Shown here in pieces: positions 1-5,012 of a stretch of DNA of 9,374 nt (the stretch's first letter is position 1; each line of letters begins with the position of its first letter). The notes beneath the pieces are model-generated. The model was not told where the DNA came from. It did not search any database and worked only from the letters and a program-made list of their open reading frames with translations. Origin of the DNA: UM-FILTER-39-64 sp964367055 (lineage in GTDB: Bacteria; Patescibacteriota; Minisyncoccia; UBA6257; UBA9933); assembly GCA_964367055.1 (NCBI GenBank), contig CAYIWD010000024.1, forward strand, positions 1 to 9,374. Reading direction: 5' to 3'. The translations under genes and the position numbers were made by a program.

Positions 1-1175
1 TAGCGTGGGGTGCTGCTCCTTCAGAGCTTAGAAATTCTATTAACCAAAAAACACAAGAACTTTTGGATATTAGTAATCAAATAAAAGAGAACCAGAAATC
101 GCTTGAGGAAACTCAAGGTCAGAGTAAAACCCTACAACAGGAAGTTAAAAAAATTGATTCCAATATTAACGCGGTTAATTTGAGCGTTCGTTCAAGTCAA
201 ATAACAATTGATAAACTTGGATTAGAAATAAATTCTCTTCAGTATGATATTTCCGACACCGAACAGGAAATTATCGCTAAGCAAAATGCGGTAATTAAAA
301 TCCTTCAAGAATTCCAACAACGAGACCAAGAAACGCCATTGATTATTTTTTTAAGAAATAAAAGTTTAGCGTACAGCGTTTTAGAGGTTCAAAACTTAGC
401 TGATCTAAACAGCGGCTTGTCAACGGAGATGAATGATTTAAAAGATACAAAAACCGTTCTTAATGATAAATTGAAACAAAGCGCGGATAAAAAACAATCA
501 GCAATTAACGAAAAAGAAAGCCTAAAAGACAAACAACTGATTTTAAACGAGACCAAGAAAGAAAAACAAACTGTTCTTGCCCAAACCAAAAATCAGGAAC
601 AGCTTTATCAAAAAACAATTAGCGATTTACAAAAAAAACAAGCAGCCATCGCTTCAGAAATTGAAGATATGGATGAGGAGCTCCGGCTTAAAATTGACCC
701 CTCGGCTTTGCCTACTAAACGGCCCGGAGTCTTGGCAATGCCAGTAAGCGGCATTTTATCTCAAGATTATGGTGCCACGAAGTTCGCTAAATACGGCTAC
801 CTCGGAAAATGGCATAATGGTGTGGATTTTGCCGCGCCAGTTAGTACACCGATTTTTAGCGCTGAAAAAGGAAAAGTGGTAGCAGTTGGCAATTCTGATG
901 CATATTGTTATCGCGGTGCTTATGGAAAATTTATTGTGATTGAACACGAAAATAATTTGACAACGCTTTATTCTCATCTTTCTTTGCAAGTCGTTAAAGT
1001 TGGTGATATAATTAGTAGGGGACAATTAATCGGCTATGCGGGTAAAACTGGCTATGCTACCGGTCCCCATCTTCATTTTACGATTTTTGCCAGTCAGACA
1101 TTTAGAATGGGCCCATCAAGAATTTGCGGTCTTTTACCTTATGGTGGTGATTTAAACCCGATGGATTACTTATAA
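1..1175 (+). CDS. M23 family (LytM/EnvC-like) coiled-coil peptidase, 5' end missing
   Basis: The reading frame is open from the left edge (first full codon at position 3), so the start and most of a signal peptide lie outside the window; the first residues (AWGAAPSEL) look like the end of a signal peptide and a mature N-terminus. Codons about 20-225 are a Gln/Lys/Glu-rich coiled coil, followed by a C-terminal LytM domain. The zinc ligands are visible: HNGVD (His at 813-815, Asp at 825-827) and GPHLHF (second His at 1074-1076), plus the YSHLS histidine, so the domain should be catalytically competent, unlike EnvC, which only activates amidases. Family knowledge: such proteins cut peptidoglycan cross-links outside the membrane during growth or division. 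A TTG at 63 is in frame but lies inside the coiled coil and is not the true start. The family is certain; the exact substrate is not. Confidence 0.9.
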   Translation, partial: AWGAAPSELRNSINQKTQELLDISNQIKENQKSLEETQGQSKTLQQEVKKIDSNINAVNLSVRSSQITIDKLGLEINSLQYDISDTEQEIIAKQNAVIKILQEFQQRDQETPLIIFLRNKSLAYSVLEVQNLADLNSGLSTEMNDLKDTKTVLNDKLKQSADKKQSAINEKESLKDKQLILNETKKEKQTVLAQTKNQEQLYQKTISDLQKKQAAIASEIEDMDEELRLKIDPSALPTKRPGVLAMPVSGILSQDYGATKFAKYGYLGKWHNGVDFAAPVSTPIFSAEKGKVVAVGNSDAYCYRGAYGKFIVIEHENNLTTLYSHLSLQVVKVGDIISRGQLIGYAGKTGYATGPHLHFTIFASQTFRMGPSRICGLLPYGGDLNPMDYL

Positions 1176-1188
1176 ATATAATGCCAAC

Positions 1189-1252
1189 CCGCGAACATAT
1201 GCGAACACCGCGAATAAATAAAAATGTTTGCGGTGTTCGTGTAGGTTCGTGG
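1189..1252. repeat. Long imperfect inverted repeat (GCGAAC/GCGGTGTTCG hairpin)
   Basis: Arms 1189-1214 and 1227-1252 (26 nt each, 12-nt loop) pair along their length, with a perfect core GCGAACACCGC opposite GCGGTGTTCG. Most of the remaining differences are G-U wobbles when read as plus-strand RNA. The left arm itself holds three GCGAAY motifs. No T-run follows, so it is not a standard intrinsic terminator, although its place just after the M23 stop codon could suit RNA processing or 3'-end protection. It may be a dispersed hairpin element; similar GCGAAT motifs occur in tandem at 7831-7850. Confidence 0.7.
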
Positions 1253-1276
1253 TATTTGCGTTAATATCGCGAAGCG

Positions 1277-1444
1277 ATGGATATCCTTCAAAAAATAACC
1301 GAACTTCTAAATTATTCAAACGCCTGGTTTAATCAATATATTCTTTCTGGCCTCGGCGGTTTTCTTAAGGCGCTGGCAGAATTATTTATAAAGATTTTTC
1401 AGTTTATAATTGATATTCTTAAATGGGTTGTGGCGCATTTGTAA
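1277..1444 (+). CDS. Small membrane-type protein, 55 residues, function unknown
   Basis: An ATG-initiated frame begins MDILQKITELLNYSNAW and ends in KWVVAHL. Residues about 20-54 are strongly hydrophobic, with Lys at 31, 39 and 49 and Glu at 35, a pattern fitting an amphipathic or membrane-inserted helix. Codon use and base composition match the neighbouring genes, and Leu/Ile/Phe-rich content with no internal stop over a helix-forming stretch argues for a real gene. There is no clear Shine-Dalgarno sequence; the start codon sits in a 5-bp stem with a GAA loop (ATCGC at 1266-1270, GCGAT at 1274-1278). It lies between the M23 gene and murC on the same strand, so a cell-envelope role is possible but only by association. 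From memory similar small proteins recur in Patescibacteria; I cannot name a family. Confidence 0.65.
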   Translation: MDILQKITELLNYSNAWFNQYILSGLGGFLKALAELFIKIFQFIIDILKWVVAHL

Positions 1445-1469
1445 AAAGAAATATAAATTAAAAAATAAT

Positions 1470-1541
1470 ATGACAGAAGAAACAAAAAAAACATACAATC
1501 CCTTCAAAATGTTAGGGAGTTGGATAGGAATAATGTCTTAA
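1470..1541 (+). pseudogene. Short ORF, possible truncated remnant of a small membrane protein
   Basis: A 23-residue frame (MTEETKKTYNPFKMLGSWIG then IMS and stop) lies between the 55-residue gene and murC. Its start resembles a cytosolic N-terminus leading into a membrane segment (NPFKMLGSWIG) that is cut off by TAA just where a hydrophobic stretch would begin. Reading through the stop in the same frame gives 27 more open codons (to 1625), but they are charged and not membrane-like. It could be a decayed gene, a real very short peptide, or chance; nothing in the sequence decides. Confidence 0.25.
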
Positions 1542-1628
1542 GAAAGTATAAAAGATAAGTTTGAATTCAACATTAATAGACGTCATAAAAGGTATATTGG
1601 GCGACACATGATTAAATTAAAATAATCC

Positions 1629-3196
1629 TTGAAAAACCTATCCCCTAAACAAAATAAGGTTCACTTTATCGGTATCGGCGGCATTGGAACCAGCGCTTTA
1701 GCACGCTGGTTTTTATCTCATGGCTATGATGTATCAGGTTCTGATGTTAATCCTTCGGAAATTACTTCTGATTTAAAAAAACATGGCGTAAGGGTATTTA
1801 TCGGCCACAAGGCAAAAAACTTCCCCCACGGCTTAAATTTGGCGATTTTTAGCGCGGCTGTGCCTATAAATAACCCAGAACGCCAAGANNNNNNNNNNNN
1901 NNNNNNNNNNNNNNNNNNNNNNNNNNNNNNNNNNNNNNNNNNNNNNNNNNNNNNNNNNNNNNNNNNNNNNNNNNNNNNNNNNNNNNNNTAAATTTGGCGA
2001 TTTTTAGCGCGGCTGTGCCTATAAATAACCCAGAACGCCAAGAAGCCTTAAAATTAAGTATCCCCCTAAAATCTTATTCTGAAGCGGTCGGCGATTTAAC
2101 CAAACAATATAAAACCCTGGCTGTGGCAGGCGCTCATGGCAAAAGCACGACTACTGCTCTGTTATCTTTAATTTTAATCAAAGCCGGTCTTAACCCAACT
2201 GTTATTATTGGCACAAAATTAAAAGAGTTCGCTAATTCAAATTTTAGAAATGGTAAAGGGGATTATTTAGTATTAGAAGCCGATGAATATAACAAATCAT
2301 TTTTAAACTACTCCCCTCTTGCTGCTATAATTTTAAACATTGACCGTGAACATCTTGATTATTATAAGAATTTAACAGAAATTAAAAATACTTTTTTAAA
2401 ATTTATCGGCAATATTCAGCCGAATGGAATTTTAGTTGTTAATAAAGACGACAAGAATTTATTTAGTTTAAAAAATAAAATTCAGAAAATCGCCAAAGAA
2501 CATAATTTAAAAGTTTATTGGTATTCGCGGCAGTCGCATATATTCGTAGATTTGCGTCGGGTTGTAAAAATTTCCGGCGAACATAATATTTCTAATGCTT
2601 TAGCGACTTATACATTAGCCAATGCTTTAAAAATAAAAGATAAAGATATTTTTAGCGCGATTGGCTCTTATCATGGCGCTTGGCGAAGAATGGAATACAG
2701 GGGTAATTTCAAGATACAAGATACAAAATACAAGATACAAGTGTACGACGATTACGCCCATCACCCGACTGAAGTTAGAGCAACACTCGCTGGAATAGCC
2801 CAAAAATCGCCAAAAACAGCCATTATTTGCGTTTTTCAGCCCCACCAAGCTAAACGACTGGCTATGCTTTTTAATGACTTTGTAGGGGCTTTTGATAAGG
2901 CAGATGCTTTGGTTTTACTTCCTGTTTATCAGGTTCAAGGCCGTGAATCTTACGACAATCTGTCGCAAAATATTAATTCTAAAAAATTGGCCGAAGCGAT
3001 TAAAAAGAGAATAGATTCGAAATTAGAAATTAGAAATTGGAAATTGCGAAAAGTAGTCTATCTCCCCCACCTTAAACAAAGACAACTTCGTTCTGTTTTA
3101 TTAAAACTCATAACCCATAACTCAAAACTCAAAACTATTATTGTAATGATGGGCGCTGGCGATATTTACAAATTAACGGATAAACTGATAAAATAG
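1629..3196 (+). CDS. murC: UDP-N-acetylmuramate--L-alanine ligase MurC, interrupted by a scaffold gap
   Basis: MurC adds L-alanine to UDP-MurNAc using ATP, the first peptide step of cytoplasmic peptidoglycan precursor synthesis. The gene is split on paper by 100 Ns (1889-1988), and the two sides are in different frames. The 55 bases before the gap are repeated exactly after it, and removing 155 bases joins both sides into one 470-residue frame, the normal length for the family. In that joined protein the N-terminal nucleotide-binding loop GIGGIG is at residues 15-20, the ATP P-loop GAHGKSTTT at 116-124, the EADEY segment near 165, the DDYAHHPTE signature at 322-330 and MMGAGDIYKL near the end. 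The TTG start is the first start codon after an in-frame stop at 1623-1625, and no other start precedes GIGGIG; no Shine-Dalgarno is visible. Three heptamer-repeat insertions lie in loops (residues 310-319, 412-421, 444-450). It is not a pseudogene. Confidence 0.95.
1834..1888. repeat. Left copy of a 55-bp exact duplication flanking the gap
   Basis: The 55 bases ending at the gap are identical to 1989-2043. Both copies encode the same MurC segment (NLAIFSAAVPINNPERQ), so they are one genomic segment reported twice at the ends of two overlapping contigs. Confidence 0.95.
1889..1988. other. Scaffold gap of exactly 100 Ns (assembly artefact)
   Basis: The run is exactly 100 unknown bases, a common default for a gap of unknown size. 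Flanking identity and frame restoration after collapsing the duplication indicate that no sequence is really missing. Confidence 0.98.
1989..2043. repeat. Right copy of the 55-bp exact duplication flanking the gap
   Basis: It is identical base for base to 1834-1888. A length of 55 equals a k-mer size commonly used by de Bruijn graph assemblers, which leave such overlaps at contig ends. Confidence 0.95.
2711..2741 (+). repeat. Heptamer tandem array (AAGATAC, about 4.4 copies) inside murC
   Basis: Units are AAGATAC at 2711-2717 and 2718-2724, AAAATAC at 2725-2731, AAGATAC at 2732-2738, then AAG. It encodes KIQDTKYKIQ just before the DDYAHHPTE motif, where the segment from the RR pair to DDY is 19 residues rather than roughly 13 in typical MurC proteins (recalled, not aligned). 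Confidence 0.85.
3019..3046 (+). repeat. Heptamer tandem array (GAAATTA/GAAATTG, 4 copies) inside murC
   Basis: Two GAAATTA units followed by two GAAATTG units encode most of SKLEIRNWKL in the C-terminal domain of MurC, a place where related enzymes have a short loop. Confidence 0.85.
3105..3139 (+). repeat. Heptamer tandem array (AACTCAA-like, 5 degenerate copies) inside murC
   Basis: Units AACTCAT, AACCCAT, AACTCAA, AACTCAA and AACTATT run without a break and encode LITHNSKLKTI, immediately before the last beta strand leading to MMGAGD. Confidence 0.8.
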
Positions 3197-3205
3197 TAGG
3201 GCATT

Positions 3206-3979
3206 ATGTTTTATAGCAATCTTCAACATTTCAAGGGTCTATCTGGTTATGAAGTTAATGGCATTTGGTATCCGCGGGTAACTAAAATAGTGGAAATTAA
3301 AGCTAAGCCGGCTTTATATAAATTTTACGCGGAGATGAATAGTTTTGACCAAGGCGAAGCGATTAAAAAAAAATCAGCCGATGAGGGCACCATGATTCAT
3401 GAAGTAGTTGAAAAAATTCTGGTTGGTGAAAAGCCGAAAATTGATTCTTCAATAGAGCCGGCGATTAGTTCTTTTATGAAATTTTTAGAAGAAAAAAATA
3501 TTCAGGTTGACCCGGAATTTGTGGAAAAACAAATTATTAATTTTGACGAACGTTATGCTGGCACTTTAGATGCTTTGGCTTTGATTGACGGAAAATTTGG
3601 GGTCTTAGACATTAAAACTTCGCAAGCGATTTATCGCGATTATAATTTACAGACCTCGGCTTATATGGGGGCGCTTCAGAATGATTTTAAAAATCTTCAG
3701 AGCCGTTGGATTTTAAGAATTGACCAGATTAAAAAATGTTTGAAATGCGGAGCCACGCTACGGCTAAAAGGCGGCCGGGAAAAAATAAAGCTTCCATGGA
3801 CTAATGGCGGCTACAGCCAAGAATCAAAAGATTGCGAGCATGAATGGTCTGAATTGGGTGGCGACATTGAACTCAAAGAATTCCCCTATTGGCAAGAGGA
3901 TTTCAAGGCGTTTTTGGGAGCTAAGAAATTGTGGGAGTGGGAGAACGATTATTGGTTGAAGCAGGCTGGCTATCTCTAA
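3206..3979 (+). CDS. PD-(D/E)XK superfamily nuclease (RecB/Cas4-like) with a Cys/His cluster
   Basis: This 257-residue protein carries the ordered motifs of RecB-type PD-(D/E)XK nucleases: GTMIHE at 61-66 (motif I His65), GTLDA with Asp122, LDIKT with Asp135 and Lys137, and the Gln149-Tyr153 pair (QTSAY). These form a metal-dependent nuclease centre, so cleavage of DNA, in repair, recombination or phage-type processing, is the expected activity; the actual substrate is unknown. After the core lies C178-x2-C181 and, 29 residues later, C210-x-H212, probably one zinc site around an inserted loop; it does not match the usual four-Cys Fe-S arrangement of Cas4/AddB. ATG 3206 follows the murC stop by 9 bases with a modest GTAGGG ribosome-binding site, so it is likely cotranscribed with murC. 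No cas genes or CRISPR array are present, so a Cas4 role is not supported. Confidence 0.85.
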   Translation: MFYSNLQHFKGLSGYEVNGIWYPRVTKIVEIKAKPALYKFYAEMNSFDQGEAIKKKSADEGTMIHEVVEKILVGEKPKIDSSIEPAISSFMKFLEEKNIQVDPEFVEKQIINFDERYAGTLDALALIDGKFGVLDIKTSQAIYRDYNLQTSAYMGALQNDFKNLQSRWILRIDQIKKCLKCGATLRLKGGREKIKLPWTNGGYSQESKDCEHEWSELGGDIELKEFPYWQEDFKAFLGAKKLWEWENDYWLKQAGYL

Positions 3980-4011
3980 ATCTTTTCTCGCCTATAAAAG
4001 ATTTTCTTTTT
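3978..4011 (+). terminator. Weak possible intrinsic terminator after the nuclease gene
   Basis: AAATCTTTT at 3978-3986 and AAAAGATTT at 3996-4004 form a 9-bp AT-rich stem with a 9-nt loop, followed by TCTTTTT. The T-run fits a terminator, but the stem is poor in GC. It sits at the stop codon of the plus-strand nuclease gene and just before the convergent Nudix gene, where termination is expected. Confidence 0.4.
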
Positions 4012-4093
4012 CCCTCAACCCGCTTCGCTCGCCCAGCGTGCTCGCTCGCTTGTTCCTCGGCTCGCTCTCTCGCTTGCTGCTGCCCGGGAAAAA
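4007..4093. repeat. GC-rich low-complexity tract bounded by short inverted repeats
   Basis: TTTTTCCC (4007-4014) and GGGAAAAA (4086-4093) are an 8-bp inverted pair enclosing a tract dominated by CGCTCG/CTCGCTT motifs (41 of 60 bases are G or C at 4021-4080). On the minus strand it encodes the abnormal SERA-type tail of the Nudix protein. It could be an inserted element or an expanded simple repeat. Confidence 0.6.
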
Positions 4094-4401
4094 ACTTTTA
4101 CCTCCTCGCCTTCGTCGCCGTGCTGTTTCAAACCATCGAGTGAAGGCACCCACACCTTAAAGAAAACTTTGACGTGGGTTCCCAGATCTTTCCGAGAGAT
4201 CTCTTTAAAAAGACCCCCTTCCCCGATGCGAAGTCCGGTTTCCTCCTCAAGCTCCCGCAGAGCGCATTGCTCCGCGGTTTCTCCGAAGTTGCTTGCGCCT
4301 CCGGGAAGCTTCCAAAATATTGGTGCGGGCTTATTCGGCTCGCGCACCAATGGAATGCCCTCAGGCGTTAGCACCAAAACTATCGCTGCGTATGGAATCA
4401 C
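4015..4401 (-). CDS. Nudix hydrolase with low-complexity C-terminus
   Basis: Nudix enzymes hydrolyse nucleoside diphosphates linked to another group, often as house-cleaning pyrophosphatases. The full Nudix box is present, from Gly35 through Glu41, Arg49-Glu50, Glu53-Glu54 and Gly56-Leu57 (GX5EX7REUXEEXGU), preceded by FWKLPGG. The GTG start at 4401 is chosen because an extended Shine-Dalgarno (AAGGAGGTGATTT) precedes it; the gene begins 5 bases after the stop of the upstream 55-residue gene, so they are cotranscribed. After EEVKVF (about residue 104) the expected closing helix is replaced by an Ala/Arg/Ser/Glu low-complexity tail encoded by a GC-rich repeat tract, and the protein ends at 128 residues. 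The region is much more GC-rich (34 of 60 bases at 4201-4260) than neighbours (24 of 60 at 3541-3600). Specific substrate unknown. Confidence 0.88.
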   Translation of the reverse strand: MIPYAAIVLVLTPEGIPLVREPNKPAPIFWKLPGGASNFGETAEQCALRELEEETGLRIGEGGLFKEISRKDLGTHVKVFFKVWVPSLDGLKQHGDEGEEVKVFSRAAASERASRGTSERARWASEAG

Positions 4402-4406
4402 TCAAA

Positions 4407-4574
4407 TCACCTCCTTCCAGTTATCTTGCAAGTTTCTTTCTTTGTGACAATAGATGTTACGATACCACAAGACAGAAGTGCCCAGGTAATAGTACCTGTC
4501 ACTCCTAAAGCAGTTGTGGTTAACCAGATAAAAACTCCTGTTAAAAAGCCACATGCTACAGCCATTACTGACAT
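4407..4574 (-). CDS. Small two-helix membrane protein, 55 residues, function unknown
   Basis: An ATG frame preceded by a strong ribosome-binding site (GAAAGGAGGGG, then TGCAAA and ATG) encodes 55 residues. Residues about 4-24 (MAVACGFLTGVFIWLTTTAL) and 28-45 (ITWALLSCGIVTSIV) are hydrophobic and likely form two membrane helices, followed by a basic tail (TKKETCKITGRR). It is the first gene of a two-gene unit with the Nudix hydrolase, whose Shine-Dalgarno is embedded in its last codons. A near-consensus promoter and a structured leader lie upstream. I recognise no family. The translation signals are the strongest in the window, which argues for a real, well-expressed gene and perhaps a different origin from its neighbours. 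Confidence 0.75.
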   Translation of the reverse strand: MSVMAVACGFLTGVFIWLTTTALGVTGTITWALLSCGIVTSIVTKKETCKITGRR

Positions 4575-4602
4575 TTTGCACCCCTCCTTTCTTTAAATTT
4601 TA

Positions 4603-4633
4603 AAGAGCAGCCATCTCATAGATGCCTGCTCTT
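4603..4633 (-). promoter_or_regulatory. Stem-loop in the 5' leader of the membrane protein/Nudix unit
   Basis: AAGAGCAG and CTGCTCTT pair (8 bp), then one mismatch, then CATCT pairs with AGATG around a 3-base loop. The hairpin ends about 30 bases before the start codon. A CATCTC at 4654-4659 (minus strand, near the predicted transcript start) could instead pair with the GAGATG of the hairpin, so two alternative folds are possible. It is either a stabilising leader hairpin or a simple switch; it matches no riboswitch I recognise. Confidence 0.55.
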
Positions 4634-4667
4634 CGTTGAGTAGTCATCCTTTTGAGATGCTATCCAA

Positions 4668-4696
4668 AGTATAGCATAGTCTAATTAAGTTGTCAA
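4668..4696 (-). promoter_or_regulatory. Near-consensus sigma-70-type promoter for the membrane protein/Nudix unit
   Basis: On the minus strand TTGACA (4696-4691) is followed by a 17-base spacer and TATACT (4673-4668). This is the optimal spacing, with 11 of 12 consensus bases. The transcript would start near 4661, giving a leader of about 87 bases. Confidence 0.75.
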
Positions 4697-4734
4697 ATCG
4701 GACAGCGCCACTTTTAAATACCTCGCCCAACTGG

Positions 4735-4756
4735 GTGCTTTGTTATAGCAAAGCAC
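4735..4756. repeat. Perfect 8-bp inverted repeat, GTGCTTTG/CAAAGCAC
   Basis: The arms 4735-4742 and 4749-4756 enclose a 6-base loop. A smaller CCCA/TGGG hairpin (4726-4735) directly precedes it. The pair lies upstream of the promoter at 4668-4696 and could be a protein-binding site or an RNA hairpin. Confidence 0.6.
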
Positions 4757-4771
4757 TATGACATGTCATAG
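4756..4771. promoter_or_regulatory. 16-bp perfect palindrome, CTATGACATGTCATAG
   Basis: This uninterrupted palindrome lies about 60 bases upstream of the -35 of the membrane protein/Nudix promoter. Its length and symmetry suit a dimeric DNA-binding protein, but no regulator gene is in the window. Confidence 0.5.
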
Positions 4772-4815
4772 CAGTTATTATATATAGAGAAAAAGAAATA
4801 TTAAACTTTGTAAAG

Positions 4816-4853
4816 TTATAACAAATGCTCACGATCGTGAGGATTTGTTATAA
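4816..4853 (-). terminator. 38-bp near-perfect palindrome, possible 3' hairpin of the exonuclease unit
   Basis: Arms TTATAACAAAT and ATTTGTTATAA enclose CTCACGATCGTGAG; only one symmetric position (4827/4842) fails to pair. It begins 3 bases past the stop codon of the 51-residue gene, as a transcript-end hairpin would. No clean T-run follows on the minus strand, so it may act as a processing or protective structure, or be a DNA site. Confidence 0.5.
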
Positions 4854-4856
4854 AAA

Positions 4857-5012
4857 TTATTGAGAGCATTTTTGTATAATTATCGGTGCGTGGTTGAATT
4901 CGCGATTAACTAAATAACCCAAGCCGAAACTTAATGAGCTGATCAAGAAAATCAACAGAAATAAAATAATATCGCGTTTGTGATTTTTTATAAATTCAGA
5001 TATTTTTCCCAT
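4857..5012 (-). CDS. Small single-helix membrane protein, 51 residues, function unknown
   Basis: The frame starts at ATG 5012 inside the last codons of the exonuclease gene (25-base overlap in another frame) and encodes MGKISEFIKNHKRD, a hydrophobic helix at about residues 15-36 (IILFLLIFLISSLSFGLGYL), then NREFNHAPIIIQKCSQ. The basic N-terminus before the helix predicts an N-in, C-out orientation. From memory, very similar short proteins with an APIII-type tail recur in Patescibacteria, sometimes as the N-terminus of larger secreted proteins; the function is unknown. The overlap implies translational coupling with the exonuclease. A near-perfect palindrome follows the stop. Confidence 0.75.
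   Translation of the reverse strand: MGKISEFIKNHKRDIILFLLIFLISSLSFGLGYLVNREFNHAPIIIQKCSQ

Noticed and set aside
756..1025. Minus-strand frames opposite the M23 gene (389-589, 756-1025)
   Set aside because: They are antisense to a well-supported gene, have no family-like sequence and no start signals.
1561..1589. TTGAAT-17-CATAAA as a murC promoter
   Set aside because: Only 4 of 6 matches in each box, which is expected by chance in AT-rich sequence.
2711..3139. Repeats in murC as a CRISPR array
   Set aside because: Units are 7 bases, directly tandem with no spacers, and lie in an intact coding frame.
1629..3196. murC as a frameshifted pseudogene
   Set aside because: The frame change is fully explained by the 100-N gap plus the 55-bp duplicated contig end; all MurC motifs are intact.
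3206..3979. Cas4 or another CRISPR-associated nuclease
   Set aside because: Only the general PD-(D/E)XK fold motifs match; the Cys pattern differs and no cas genes or arrays are present.
4169..4508. Plus-strand frames opposite the Nudix gene
   Set aside because: They arise from the GC-rich, stop-poor antisense of a gene with a complete Nudix box.
4597..4860. A tRNA or known riboswitch in the palindrome-rich spacer
   Set aside because: No cloverleaf, no GTTC-type T-loop and no recognised aptamer core; the hairpins are isolated.
4875..4880. TATAAT on the plus strand as a promoter
   Set aside because: No acceptable -35 at 16-18 bases upstream and no plus-strand gene follows; it lies inside the 51-residue minus-strand gene.
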